Of a stretch of DNA of 64,000 nt, positions 42,763 to 51,210 are shown piece after piece. Within the stretch, counting starts at the first letter, position 1, and each line of letters opens with the position of its first letter. The stretch comes from CAYFXE01 sp964347035 (GTDB lineage: Bacteria; Acidobacteriota; Aminicenantia; Aminicenantales; Aminicenantaceae), in NCBI GenBank assembly GCA_964347035.1, contig CAYFXE010000009.1, forward strand, positions 13,173-77,172, in the 5' to 3' direction. A program made the position numbers and the translations under genes. The notes under the pieces were generated by a model. The model was not told where the DNA came from. It made no database searches and worked only from the letters and a program-made list of their open reading frames with translations.

Positions 42763-45700
42763 TTAGTACTCGACGATGACAGAGCCTTCTCCCAATAGAT
42801 TTTCTATATTCTTGGTCAGTTCTTCGGAGGGAGAAACTCCTTGAATCTCGACAGATTGGACCAGCATCCGGTAGGCGTGAGGAGTTTCCAGCTCGAATAA
42901 AACCGGACAGCTGCCCTGATTTCTTTCAAGCATTCCCTTCAAATCCTCAAAGACAGATTCTTCGATTCCCGGGAGAAAAATCCTCAACACAACTTTCTTA
43001 GCCTGCCTCTGAAATGCCTCCCTGAGGGGCATGATCTGCACCAGGTGGATTCTCCGATTTTCTCCCTCTCCCAAAAATCGGCCTTTAATCCAAACCAAGA
43101 CGTCCTCCCGGAGGAATTCATAATATTTTCTGTAGCTGTCAGGAAAGGCGACGACCTCGATCCGTCCGCTGAGGTCTTCTAGGATAAAAGTGGCCATCCG
43201 CTCGTCCTTTTTGGTCTTGAGAGGCTTCAGAGCAGAGATAATCCCTGCGACTCTGATTTCATTGTCAAAATCCCTTTCCTCATCCAGCTGGTTTATGGAA
43301 TGAGATACAAGTCTCTTCAACTGGTTCCCGAATTGAGCCAGGGGATGACTTGTGATGTAGAACCCGAGAGCATCCTTCTCATAAGAAAGAAAGAGGCTCT
43401 CATCCCATTCCCGCATGGTCTTTATTTCTGCAGGCACAGAAGGCAGTTCGATCTGGCCCCGGCCAAAAAGGAGATTCTGTTTGGAGGATCTGACCTTCTG
43501 AACCTCATGGGCGTACTCGATCATCTTGTCCACAAGGTGGAAGAGCTGAGACCGCCTCCATCCCAAGGAATCAAAGGCTCCGGCCTTGATCAGGCTTTCG
43601 ATCACTTTGCGATTGACAGCCTTGGGATCGACCTCCTGAAAAATATCGAACGGGGAGCTGAACTTTCCCTTTTGATCTCTTGTCCTCAGGATAGCCCTGA
43701 CAGCCCCTTCACCGACGTTTTTTATGGCGGAGAGCCCAAAACGGATATTTCCTTCGGAAACGGCAAAATTGAAATCGCTTTCGTTGATATCCGGGGGAAG
43801 AACCTCGATTCCCATCTCTTTACACTCGTTGATGTACTTGACGACTTGGGAGGTCGCCCCTCTCTCCGCTTCCGATGTGAGGAGAGCAGCCAGAAAATAT
43901 ACCGGAAAATGAGCCTTCAGGTAGGCTGTCCTGTAGGCCAGATATGCGTAAGCCGCGCTATGTGACTTGTTGAACCCGTAGCCAGCAAATTCCTTGATCT
44001 GATCGAAGATTTTCGTGGCCTTGGCTGTGCTTATCCCGTTTTTCTTGGCTCCCTGGATGAATCGCTGCCGTTGAGCCTTCATCATAGAGGTCACTTTCTT
44101 TCCCATGGCCTTACGCAGGATATCCGCTTCTGCTAGAGAAAACCCAGCCAACTCTGTGGCGATCTGCATCACCTGTTCTTGGTAGACGATAATCCCCTTT
44201 GTTTCCTTCAAGACAGGTTCCAATTCAGGAAATTCGTAGTTGATCCGGTCTGGATGGTTCTTGCGTTTAATGAATTCATCTGTCATGCCGCTTTTCAAGG
44301 GCCCAGGCCGGTAGAGAGCGTTCAAAGCGATCAGGTCTCGGAAGCTTTCGGGCTTAAAATTCCGTAGCAGGTCTTTCATACCCGGACTTTCAAACTGGAA
44401 AACACCATCCGTGTTTCCGGATTTGAAGACCTCGAAAGTTTTTCCATCATCGAGAGGAATGCTCTCCAGGTCAAGTGTTGTCTCGTTATCCTTCTTTACG
44501 AGCTCTACCGTGTCATGAATCACGGTCAGGTTGCGAAGTCCCAAAAGATCCATCTTAAGCAGACCAAGAGCTTCGATATCCTTCATCGGAAACTGGGTTG
44601 TGATTTCACCCTTCGCAGATTGGTAGAGAGGCATGAATTCAACCAATGGTCGCGGAGCGATGACGATGCCGGCAGCATGGATAGAGGGATGCCGGATCTG
44701 CCCTTCTAACTTCTGGGCAATAGAGAGAAGGTGAGCGATCTTGGTGTTCTTATCCCGCAATTCTCTGAGTTGAGGGACATTCTTCAACGCCCCCTCTATG
44801 GTGGCGTCAAGCCCAAAGGGAGGAATCATCTTAGCTATCCGGTCCACCTCAGGTAGCGGCACTTCCAGAGCTCTCCCGACATCCCGGACAGCCGCGCGAG
44901 CGGCCATGGTCCCGAACGTGATGATTTGGCATACGTTTTCTCGCCCGTACTTTTGGGTGACGTAATCCAGGACCTCATCCCTTCGTCTCCCGCAAAAATC
45001 GATGTCGATATCCGGAAGGCTGATTCTCTCCGGGTTCAAGAACCGTTCAAAAAGAAGGTTATATTGAAGCGGATCGATATCTGTTATCTCGAGGCTGTAG
45101 GCCAGAAGACTCCCTGCTGCCGAGCCTCTTCCTGGTCCAACGGGAATCTTCTTCTCCTTGGCCATCTGGATGAGATCCCAAACAATCAGAAAATAGCCCT
45201 CAAATCCCATTTCCTTGATCAGTCGAAGCTCCTTCTCCAGCCTGTCTTCATATTCATGAGGCTCGGGGATTCCTCCATCTCCGTCTTCTTTTTGAATGAG
45301 CTCCATCCGGCCCCGAAACCCCTCTTTGACAACCTGGCCAAAGTAATCACTCAAGGAAACGTCTTCGGGCGCCTTGAACTGTGGAAGGAAATACCCCGTG
45401 GAAGGAAAATCAAAGTTGCACCGAGAAGCAATCTCGACCGTGTTCTTGATGGCCTCGGGTATTTCCTCGAACAGGTCCATCATCTCGGTACTCGATTTAA
45501 AATAGAATTCATCCGAACTAAACCGAATCCGATCCTGGTCTGCGACCTTCCGGTTGGTTTGGATGCAGAGAAGAATATCGTGGGTTTCTGCATCCTCTTT
45601 ATTCAGGTAATGACAGTCGTTTGTGGCCACTAACGGAAGATTGAGTCTGCGAGCAAGGGTGACGAGAGAAGGGTTGACCTCTTTCTCTTCTTTGAGCCCA

Positions 45701-46248
45701 TGATCCTGGAGTTCGATATAAAAATCCCCCTTCTCGAATAGGGTAGCATACTCTAAGGCTGCCCTCTCTGCCTTTTCCTCCTCTCCTAATCTCAAGTAAT
45801 AGCTGATCTCACCTTTTATGCACCCAGAAAGGCCGATCAGCCCTTCGTTATGCTGGGCCAGGAGTGCTTTGTCGATACGAGGCCTGTAATAGAATCCTTC
45901 CAAGTAAGCCTGGGTTATGAGGTGGCAGAGGTTTCTGTAGCCTTTTCCATCTTTAACGATGAAAATCAGATGAAAATGGCCAGGGCCTTTCCCCGCGGGC
46001 TTTTTCTCAAGATGGCTTTCAGGGGCGAGATACAGTTCACACCCCAAGATCGGTTTTATGCCTTTTTCTTTGGCCTTCCTGAAAAAGCTGACTGCCCCGA
46101 AGATGTTTCCGTGATCGGTAAGCGCCAAGGCAGGCATCTTGTTTGTCCAGGCTGCATCGACCAAAGCATCGATGGCCAAGGCGCCATCCAAGATACTGTA
46201 CTCTGAATGGTTGTGAAGATGGATGTATGATGGTTCCAATTTCATCAT
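42763..46248 (-). CDS. dnaE: DNA polymerase III alpha subunit
   Basis: 1161 residues from ATG 46248, overlapping the guaA stop by 4 bases. The N-terminal PHP domain (HLHNHSEYSILDGA, LTDHGN, GCELY, GHFHLIFIV, LSGCIKGE, NDCHYL) keeps all nine metal-binding positions. Catalytic core: PDIDIDFCGRRRDEVLDYV and GPGRGSAAGSLLAY; C-terminal helix-hairpin-helix, OB-fold and tail. It is the replicative polymerase of the dnaE1/dnaE3 type. With an intact PHP the protein may carry its own 3'-5' exonuclease. Confidence 0.96.
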   Translation of the reverse strand: MMKLEPSYIHLHNHSEYSILDGALAIDALVDAAWTNKMPALALTDHGNIFGAVSFFRKAKEKGIKPILGCELYLAPESHLEKKPAGKGPGHFHLIFIVKDGKGYRNLCHLITQAYLEGFYYRPRIDKALLAQHNEGLIGLSGCIKGEISYYLRLGEEEKAERAALEYATLFEKGDFYIELQDHGLKEEKEVNPSLVTLARRLNLPLVATNDCHYLNKEDAETHDILLCIQTNRKVADQDRIRFSSDEFYFKSSTEMMDLFEEIPEAIKNTVEIASRCNFDFPSTGYFLPQFKAPEDVSLSDYFGQVVKEGFRGRMELIQKEDGDGGIPEPHEYEDRLEKELRLIKEMGFEGYFLIVWDLIQMAKEKKIPVGPGRGSAAGSLLAYSLEITDIDPLQYNLLFERFLNPERISLPDIDIDFCGRRRDEVLDYVTQKYGRENVCQIITFGTMAARAAVRDVGRALEVPLPEVDRIAKMIPPFGLDATIEGALKNVPQLRELRDKNTKIAHLLSIAQKLEGQIRHPSIHAAGIVIAPRPLVEFMPLYQSAKGEITTQFPMKDIEALGLLKMDLLGLRNLTVIHDTVELVKKDNETTLDLESIPLDDGKTFEVFKSGNTDGVFQFESPGMKDLLRNFKPESFRDLIALNALYRPGPLKSGMTDEFIKRKNHPDRINYEFPELEPVLKETKGIIVYQEQVMQIATELAGFSLAEADILRKAMGKKVTSMMKAQRQRFIQGAKKNGISTAKATKIFDQIKEFAGYGFNKSHSAAYAYLAYRTAYLKAHFPVYFLAALLTSEAERGATSQVVKYINECKEMGIEVLPPDINESDFNFAVSEGNIRFGLSAIKNVGEGAVRAILRTRDQKGKFSSPFDIFQEVDPKAVNRKVIESLIKAGAFDSLGWRRSQLFHLVDKMIEYAHEVQKVRSSKQNLLFGRGQIELPSVPAEIKTMREWDESLFLSYEKDALGFYITSHPLAQFGNQLKRLVSHSINQLDEERDFDNEIRVAGIISALKPLKTKKDERMATFILEDLSGRIEVVAFPDSYRKYYEFLREDVLVWIKGRFLGEGENRRIHLVQIMPLREAFQRQAKKVVLRIFLPGIEESVFEDLKGMLERNQGSCPVLFELETPHAYRMLVQSVEIQGVSPSEELTKNIENLLGEGSVIVEY

Positions 46249-47777
46249 TCCCACTCGATCGTCCCAGGCGGTTTGGTGGTGATATCATAAACGACTCGAT
46301 TCACCCCATCCACTTCATTGACGATTCGGTTCGATATCCGGGCCAAGATTTCCGAGCGCGCCGGAAACCAGTCCGCTGTCATGCCGTCGACACTGCGAAC
46401 AAGACGGACGACGACCACACTCTGGTAGGTGCGTCGATCACCCATAACACCCACGGATTTAACAGGGAGCAGCACAACAAAGGCTTGCCACAGCTTGTTG
46501 TAGAGACCGGCGCGTTTAACCTCTCGGATTAAAATCGCATCGGCCTTCCGTAAAAGCTCGATTCTCTCTGGGGTGACTTCTCCGACGATCCTGACTGCCA
46601 ACCCAGGACCGGGGAAAGGATGCTGGAGAATGAAATCCCGTCCCACTCCCAACTCCCGGGCCAGCGTCCGGACTTCATCCTTGAAGAGCTCCCTCAACGG
46701 TTCGATCAGTTCGAATTTCAAGCGAAGGGGCAAGCCACCCACATTATGATGGGTTTTTATTTTAGAAGAAGGACCTTTGACTGGAGTGCTCTCGATCACA
46801 TCGGGATAGATCGTCCCTTGAGCTAAGAATCCCACATCTCCGATCTTTTTAGCCTCCTTCTCAAAAATTCGGATGAAGAGTTCTCCGATGATGTTCCTCT
46901 TCCTCTCAGGGGAAGAAATTCTCTTAAGCTTTTCGAGGAATAACCCGGAGGCATCCACGCCTATGATGTTAAGGGCCAGCCTCTTCTGGAATTTTCTCAT
47001 CATTTCCCGGTAATGCCCGCTCCTCAAAAGGCCGGTGTCCACAAAAATACAGAAAAGCTTATCCTTGACAGCCCGGTGGACAATCAGAGCGGTGACCAGA
47101 GAATCTACTCCACCGCTGAGCCCGCAGATTATCTTTTTGCTCCCGACTCGGGTTCGAATCTCGGCTGTCTTCCTCTCGATAAAGGCTTCCATGTTCCATT
47201 CCGGTTCGAGCTCGGCTTGATGAAAAAGAAAATTCTTGAGAATCCTCATCCCCTGCTTGGTATGAATGACTTCCGGATGGAATTGAACCCCGAAAATCCT
47301 CTTCTCTCGCCACTCGATGACTGCTGAAGGACAGTTTGCCGTCTGCCCGGAGATAATAAAGCCTGGTGGAATGGCTTCCACCCGGTCGCTGTGGCTCATC
47401 CAGACTTGTTCTCTGTCTCTTATCCTGAAGAGGAGTCCCTTCCTGTCCAAGACGTTCAACCGGGCCAATCCATACTCTCTCTTCTGTGAAAGAGTCACCC
47501 TGCCTCCGAGGAGGTGGGCTATCAACTGAAGTCCATAACATATCCCCAGGACCGGAATGCCCCATTCGAATATCTCGGCTGAGATGCGCGGGGTCTTTTT
47601 TTGATAAACGCTCTGCGGCCCGCCTGAGAGGATGATGGCCGCAGGTTTGTTATTCTTGACCTTGGAAAGAGAGATATCATAGGGTGAAATTTCTGAGTAG
47701 ACCCCGAGTTCCCTGATCTTTCTGGCAATCAGTTGGGTGTATTGTGAGCCAAAATCGAAGACAAGAACGCTCTTCAT
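46245..47777 (-). CDS. guaA: GMP synthase (glutamine-hydrolysing)
   Basis: 510 residues. Glutamine amidotransferase domain with C80 (GICYGLQLIA) and FHPEV near 167; ATP-pyrophosphatase domain with SGGVDS near 220; C-terminal dimerisation domain ending DITTKPPGTIEWE. It converts XMP to GMP. It overlaps dnaE by 4 bases. A promoter with its -10 only 6 bases from the ATG suggests a leaderless message. Confidence 0.97.
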   Translation of the reverse strand: MKSVLVFDFGSQYTQLIARKIRELGVYSEISPYDISLSKVKNNKPAAIILSGGPQSVYQKKTPRISAEIFEWGIPVLGICYGLQLIAHLLGGRVTLSQKREYGLARLNVLDRKGLLFRIRDREQVWMSHSDRVEAIPPGFIISGQTANCPSAVIEWREKRIFGVQFHPEVIHTKQGMRILKNFLFHQAELEPEWNMEAFIERKTAEIRTRVGSKKIICGLSGGVDSLVTALIVHRAVKDKLFCIFVDTGLLRSGHYREMMRKFQKRLALNIIGVDASGLFLEKLKRISSPERKRNIIGELFIRIFEKEAKKIGDVGFLAQGTIYPDVIESTPVKGPSSKIKTHHNVGGLPLRLKFELIEPLRELFKDEVRTLARELGVGRDFILQHPFPGPGLAVRIVGEVTPERIELLRKADAILIREVKRAGLYNKLWQAFVVLLPVKSVGVMGDRRTYQSVVVVRLVRSVDGMTADWFPARSEILARISNRIVNEVDGVNRVVYDITTKPPGTIEWE

Positions 47778-47783
47778 GTTCCG

Positions 47784-47812
47784 ATTCTAGCAGAGGAATT
47801 TTGGATTGTAAA
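47784..47812 (-). promoter_or_regulatory. guaA-dnaE promoter
   Basis: Minus strand TTTACA (47812-47807), 17-base spacer, TAGAAT (47789-47784). The -10 ends 6 bases before the guaA ATG, so the transcript would begin at or next to the start codon. Confidence 0.65.
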
Positions 47813-47837
47813 CGAAAAAGGGAATTGGCTATTTAAA

Positions 47838-47866
47838 TTGACTTCATCTCCATAATTTCATATATT
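47838..47866 (+). promoter_or_regulatory. apgM promoter
   Basis: TTGACT (47838-47843), 17-base spacer, TATATT (47861-47866). Only 10 bases separate the -10 from the ATG at 47877, and no Shine-Dalgarno is present. Confidence 0.65.
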
Positions 47867-47876
47867 TTTCTCTAAA

Positions 47877-49064
47877 ATGGACTGGGAAAATTTCGCCAAA
47901 GAATTAGCCGTTGAAACGGACTCTAGGATCATCCTTCTGGTATTGGATGGCCTGGGCGACCTTCCTCAAGACGACAAAACACCTCTTGAGGCCGCTCATA
48001 CTCCTCATCNNNNNNNNNNTTGTGGCCTGACAGATCCAATATTTATGGGCATCACTCCCGGAAGTGGCCCCTCCCATCTTGCCCTCTTCGGGTACAATCC
48101 GACTAAATACATCTTGGGAAGAGGCATCCTCGAAGCGTTGGGAACAGGGGTAGATGTCGGACCGAATGATCTGGTGGCGAGGGGAAATTTCGCTACACTC
48201 AAAGACGGCCTCGTTATCGACCGGAGAGCCGGCCGAATCCCCACGAGTCAGAACGAGGTTCTCTGCCAAAAGCTGAACAACGCCTTGACGAAACAAGACA
48301 AGATAAAAATATCTCTTTCCCCAGGGAAAGAGCATCGCTTTGTGGCCAAATTCAGCGGAGAGGGTCTTTCGGATGATCTATCAGATGCCGATCCCCAAAA
48401 AGATCACAAACCCATCGTCTTCCCCCGCGCTCTCTCTGAAGAAGCTACGGCCACAGCCGGAATGGTGAAAGCATTCATGAACGAAGTAACCGCGATCCTC
48501 AGCGATTCGGCTCCGGCGAATACCGTTCTTTTGAGAGGATTCTCCAAATCCCCGTCCATCCCTACGATGACCGAACTCTACAAAATAGCGCCAGCCGCCG
48601 TCGCCCAATATCCGATGTACAAGGGATTGGCCAGGCTTATCGGTATGATGATTCTCCATCCCGGAGAGAGTCTCGAAGAGCTCTTCGAGACTGTCGAAGC
48701 CAATTATGACAATTATAATTTTTTCTACGTCCACTTCAAAAAAACCGATGCAGCCGGGGAAGATGGAAATTTCGAAGGAAAAAAACAGGCCATCGAGGAG
48801 GTCGACCAGTACCTCCCTCGTCTCGCTGCCCTCAAGCCTGAAGTACTGGTAGTGACATCTGACCATTCCACCCCTTGCGCCCTAAAATCCCATTCCTGGC
48901 ATCCCAACCCGTTTCTCCTCAAGTCTCAAACCTCCCAACCAGACAAAGTGATTCAGTTTTCAGAAAGGGAATGCAGCCAAGGCTATCTGGGCCGTTTTCA
49001 AGCCATCTACGCGATGCCCTTGATACTCGCCCATGCGGGAAAGCTCAAGAAATTCGGAGCCTGA
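47877..49064 (+). CDS. apgM: Cofactor-independent phosphoglycerate mutase, ApgM type (with gap)
   Basis: About 395 residues. Alkaline-phosphatase-superfamily layout: IILLVLDGLGDLP near 20, GSGPSHLALFGYNP near 63, LRGFSKSP, HFKKTDAAGEDG and VTSDHSTPCALKSHSWHPNP, the archaeal-type iPGM pattern. It interconverts 3- and 2-phosphoglycerate. A 10-N gap follows EAAHTPH; about nine residues (the LDxLAKxG helix) are missing. Divergent from guaA with a 99-base spacer holding both promoters. Confidence 0.92.
   Translation: MDWENFAKELAVETDSRIILLVLDGLGDLPQDDKTPLEAAHTPHXXXXCGLTDPIFMGITPGSGPSHLALFGYNPTKYILGRGILEALGTGVDVGPNDLVARGNFATLKDGLVIDRRAGRIPTSQNEVLCQKLNNALTKQDKIKISLSPGKEHRFVAKFSGEGLSDDLSDADPQKDHKPIVFPRALSEEATATAGMVKAFMNEVTAILSDSAPANTVLLRGFSKSPSIPTMTELYKIAPAAVAQYPMYKGLARLIGMMILHPGESLEELFETVEANYDNYNFFYVHFKKTDAAGEDGNFEGKKQAIEEVDQYLPRLAALKPEVLVVTSDHSTPCALKSHSWHPNPFLLKSQTSQPDKVIQFSERECSQGYLGRFQAIYAMPLILAHAGKLKKFGA
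48010..48019. other. Assembly gap (10 N) inside apgM
   Basis: Ten N between TPH and CGLTDP. Confidence 0.95.
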
Positions 49065-49078
49065 GAGATGAGGCTCGA

Positions 49079-49107
49079 TTGACAGGGATCGGCATTTCTT
49101 ATAGAAT
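49079..49107 (+). promoter_or_regulatory. Promoter of the amidase gene
   Basis: TTGACA (49079-49084), perfect, 17-base spacer, TAGAAT (49102-49107), 25 bases before ATG 49133. Just upstream is a 6-base-pair hairpin GAGCCT/AGGCTC (49057-49076). Confidence 0.7.
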
Positions 49108-49132
49108 TTAGATAGATTTAATATAGATTGGA

Positions 49133-50317
49133 ATGAACAACTTAAGTTCCGCAAACAGGACTCTAATTTTTGTTCTTGTCCTCCTCTGTGTATCTTTCTT
49201 GACTGGTCGTGAGGATCCGAGAATAGAGATCTACAACCTCCGTTCCTACACCCACCCCTCCCACACCCGGGTGGTCGTCGATGTGGGGAAGCTTCGGGAA
49301 TATAGCTTCAACGAACTCCGTCAACCAGATCGGATTTATGTCGACATCTATCAAGCCAAGCTGAATCCCATCCTCCATGGAAAAACCTTCCTTGTCCAGA
49401 ACGCCTATCTCAACCAAATCAGGATTGCCCAAAAGACGAACTCGACCGTGAGAGTCGTGGCCGACGTCGATTTTTCAAAGGTAAAACGCTACCATATATT
49501 CCATCTGTTCGATCCTTTCCGGATTGTCATCGACATCTACCCAAAATCCTCAGATACAAAACTCACTCCAGAAAAACCGGCTCAATCACCCAAACCAGCC
49601 AAGTCCGGTTACAGCATGGTCCGCCAGTTGGGTCTTGGTATCCAGAGGATAGTCATCGACCCTGGACATGGAGGGGACGATCCTGGGTGCATCGGGAAGA
49701 AGGGACTCATGGAGAAGGATGTCGTCCTCGATGTCGCCCGCCGTCTAAAAGCCCTTCTGGATCAAAAAAACGAGTTTGAAGTCATCCTCACTCGAGAATC
49801 TGATATCTTTATTCCTCTGGAAAACCGAACAGTCATCGCCAAACAGAAACAGGCTGACCTCTACGTTTCTATTCATGCCAACGCCAGCCGCAACAAAAAG
49901 CGTTCGGGAGTGATGACGTTCTTCCTCAACTTCAGCAATGATCCCTCTGTAACAGAAATCGCGGCCCGAGAAAACGCCACCTCCACCAAAAAAATCAGCG
50001 ACATGACAGAGATCATCAAAAAAATCGTTCAGAACAGTAAGATCAGCGAATCCCAAGAACTCGCCGAAAAAATTCAGCTTCATCTGGTCAAATCTCTTTC
50101 TCAGAAATACAAAAGTGTGAACAGCTTGGGTGTCAAAGGCGCTCCCTTCTGGGTTCTCATCGGAGTAGAGGAAGTGCCATCTGTACTCGTGGAGGTCTCC
50201 TACCTTAGTAACCTCAAAGAAGAATCAAAGTTAAAAACAACCCAATATCGGCAGCAGATTGCCCAAGGACTGTATCAGGGCATCATAAACTACATCCATT
50301 CTTTAGGGAAAGGATAA
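49133..50317 (+). CDS. amiC: N-acetylmuramoyl-L-alanine amidase with AMIN domain
   Basis: 394 residues. Signal peptide (RTLIFVLVLLCVSFLTG), an AMIN domain (28-~137: IEIYNLRSYTHPSHTRVVVDVG), a proline/lysine linker, and an Amidase_3 domain from ~170: H179 in IDPGHGGDDPG, E194, H248 in SIHAN and a glutamate in VLVEVSYLSN near 365. It cleaves the stem peptide from peptidoglycan in the periplasm at division. The catalytic domain has the regulatory-helix region (ENATSTKKISDMTEIIKKI). Confidence 0.93.
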   Translation: MNNLSSANRTLIFVLVLLCVSFLTGREDPRIEIYNLRSYTHPSHTRVVVDVGKLREYSFNELRQPDRIYVDIYQAKLNPILHGKTFLVQNAYLNQIRIAQKTNSTVRVVADVDFSKVKRYHIFHLFDPFRIVIDIYPKSSDTKLTPEKPAQSPKPAKSGYSMVRQLGLGIQRIVIDPGHGGDDPGCIGKKGLMEKDVVLDVARRLKALLDQKNEFEVILTRESDIFIPLENRTVIAKQKQADLYVSIHANASRNKKRSGVMTFFLNFSNDPSVTEIAARENATSTKKISDMTEIIKKIVQNSKISESQELAEKIQLHLVKSLSQKYKSVNSLGVKGAPFWVLIGVEEVPSVLVEVSYLSNLKEESKLKTTQYRQQIAQGLYQGIINYIHSLGKG

Positions 50318-50322
50318 AGACG

Positions 50323-51210
50323 ATGAAAAGAAGAACCTTCATTAAAGATGTGACCATAGGAAGCCTTCTCCTCGGCCTTAATCCCTCTCTTCTAGCTCAA
50401 GAGAAAGGCCTTCCAGATTTAGCCATCGTCGAGGGCGAATCTCCCGCCCAAATTACGAAGGAAGCCATATCGCTCTTGGGTGGAATCCAACGCTTCATCT
50501 CCAAGGGAGATGTTGTGCTGGTTAAGCCGAATATCGGCTGGGATAGGACCCCTAAGCAAGCAGCATGTACAAACCCGGAAGTCGTCGCCGCTCTCGTCGA
50601 GCTCAGCCTGAACGAAGGGGCGAAAGAGGTCAAAGTCATGGATAATCCCTGCAATCCAGCCCGTCGGACCTATGCCCGATCGGGCATTTCCGCTGCGGCC
50701 AAAAAAGCAGGAGCCAAGGTTCTCTACCCCAATAAACACCGCCTGAAGAAGATGTCCCTTCGAGGAGAATGGCTGAAAGAGTGGGAAGTCTTCACGGATT
50801 TTGTCGAAGCCGACAAGATCATCAATGTCCCGATCGCCAAGGTCCACAGTCTCTCCCGCCTGACCTTGGGTATGAAAAATTGGCTGGGGGCAATCGGGGG
50901 TAACCGCAACCAGCTCCACCAGAAACTCGACCAAGCCATGATCGATCTTTCGGCCTTTTTCAAGCCCTGTCTGACCGTCCTCGATGGATACCGTATTCTC
51001 ATCAGGAATGGTCCTCAAGGGGGAAGACTTTCCGATACCAAGCTCCTCAAGACTGTAACCGCTGGTATAGATTACGTGGCTGTGGATGCTCTTGGGGCGA
51101 CGTTCTTCGACATAAGCCCGCAGGGTCTTCGCTTCCTTCAACTGGCCAAAGAGAAAGGATTTGGCGAATCTGATCTGGAGCAACTAACGATTGAAAAAAG
51201 AACGATCTAA
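50323..51210 (+). CDS. DUF362 protein with Tat signal
   Basis: 295 residues. The N-terminus KRRTFIKDVTIGSLLLGLNPSLLAQ is a twin-arginine signal (R-R-x-F-x-K) with an AQ cleavage site, so a folded, possibly cofactor-bearing protein is exported. The DUF362 region includes VLVKPNIGWDRTP, KVHSLSRLTLGMKNWLGAIGGNR and YVAVDALGATFF. Related proteins often have ferredoxin domains; none here, but the next gene, overlapping by 20 bases, supplies many 4Fe-4S sites. Substrate unknown. Confidence 0.85.
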   Translation: MKRRTFIKDVTIGSLLLGLNPSLLAQEKGLPDLAIVEGESPAQITKEAISLLGGIQRFISKGDVVLVKPNIGWDRTPKQAACTNPEVVAALVELSLNEGAKEVKVMDNPCNPARRTYARSGISAAAKKAGAKVLYPNKHRLKKMSLRGEWLKEWEVFTDFVEADKIINVPIAKVHSLSRLTLGMKNWLGAIGGNRNQLHQKLDQAMIDLSAFFKPCLTVLDGYRILIRNGPQGGRLSDTKLLKTVTAGIDYVAVDALGATFFDISPQGLRFLQLAKEKGFGESDLEQLTIEKRTI

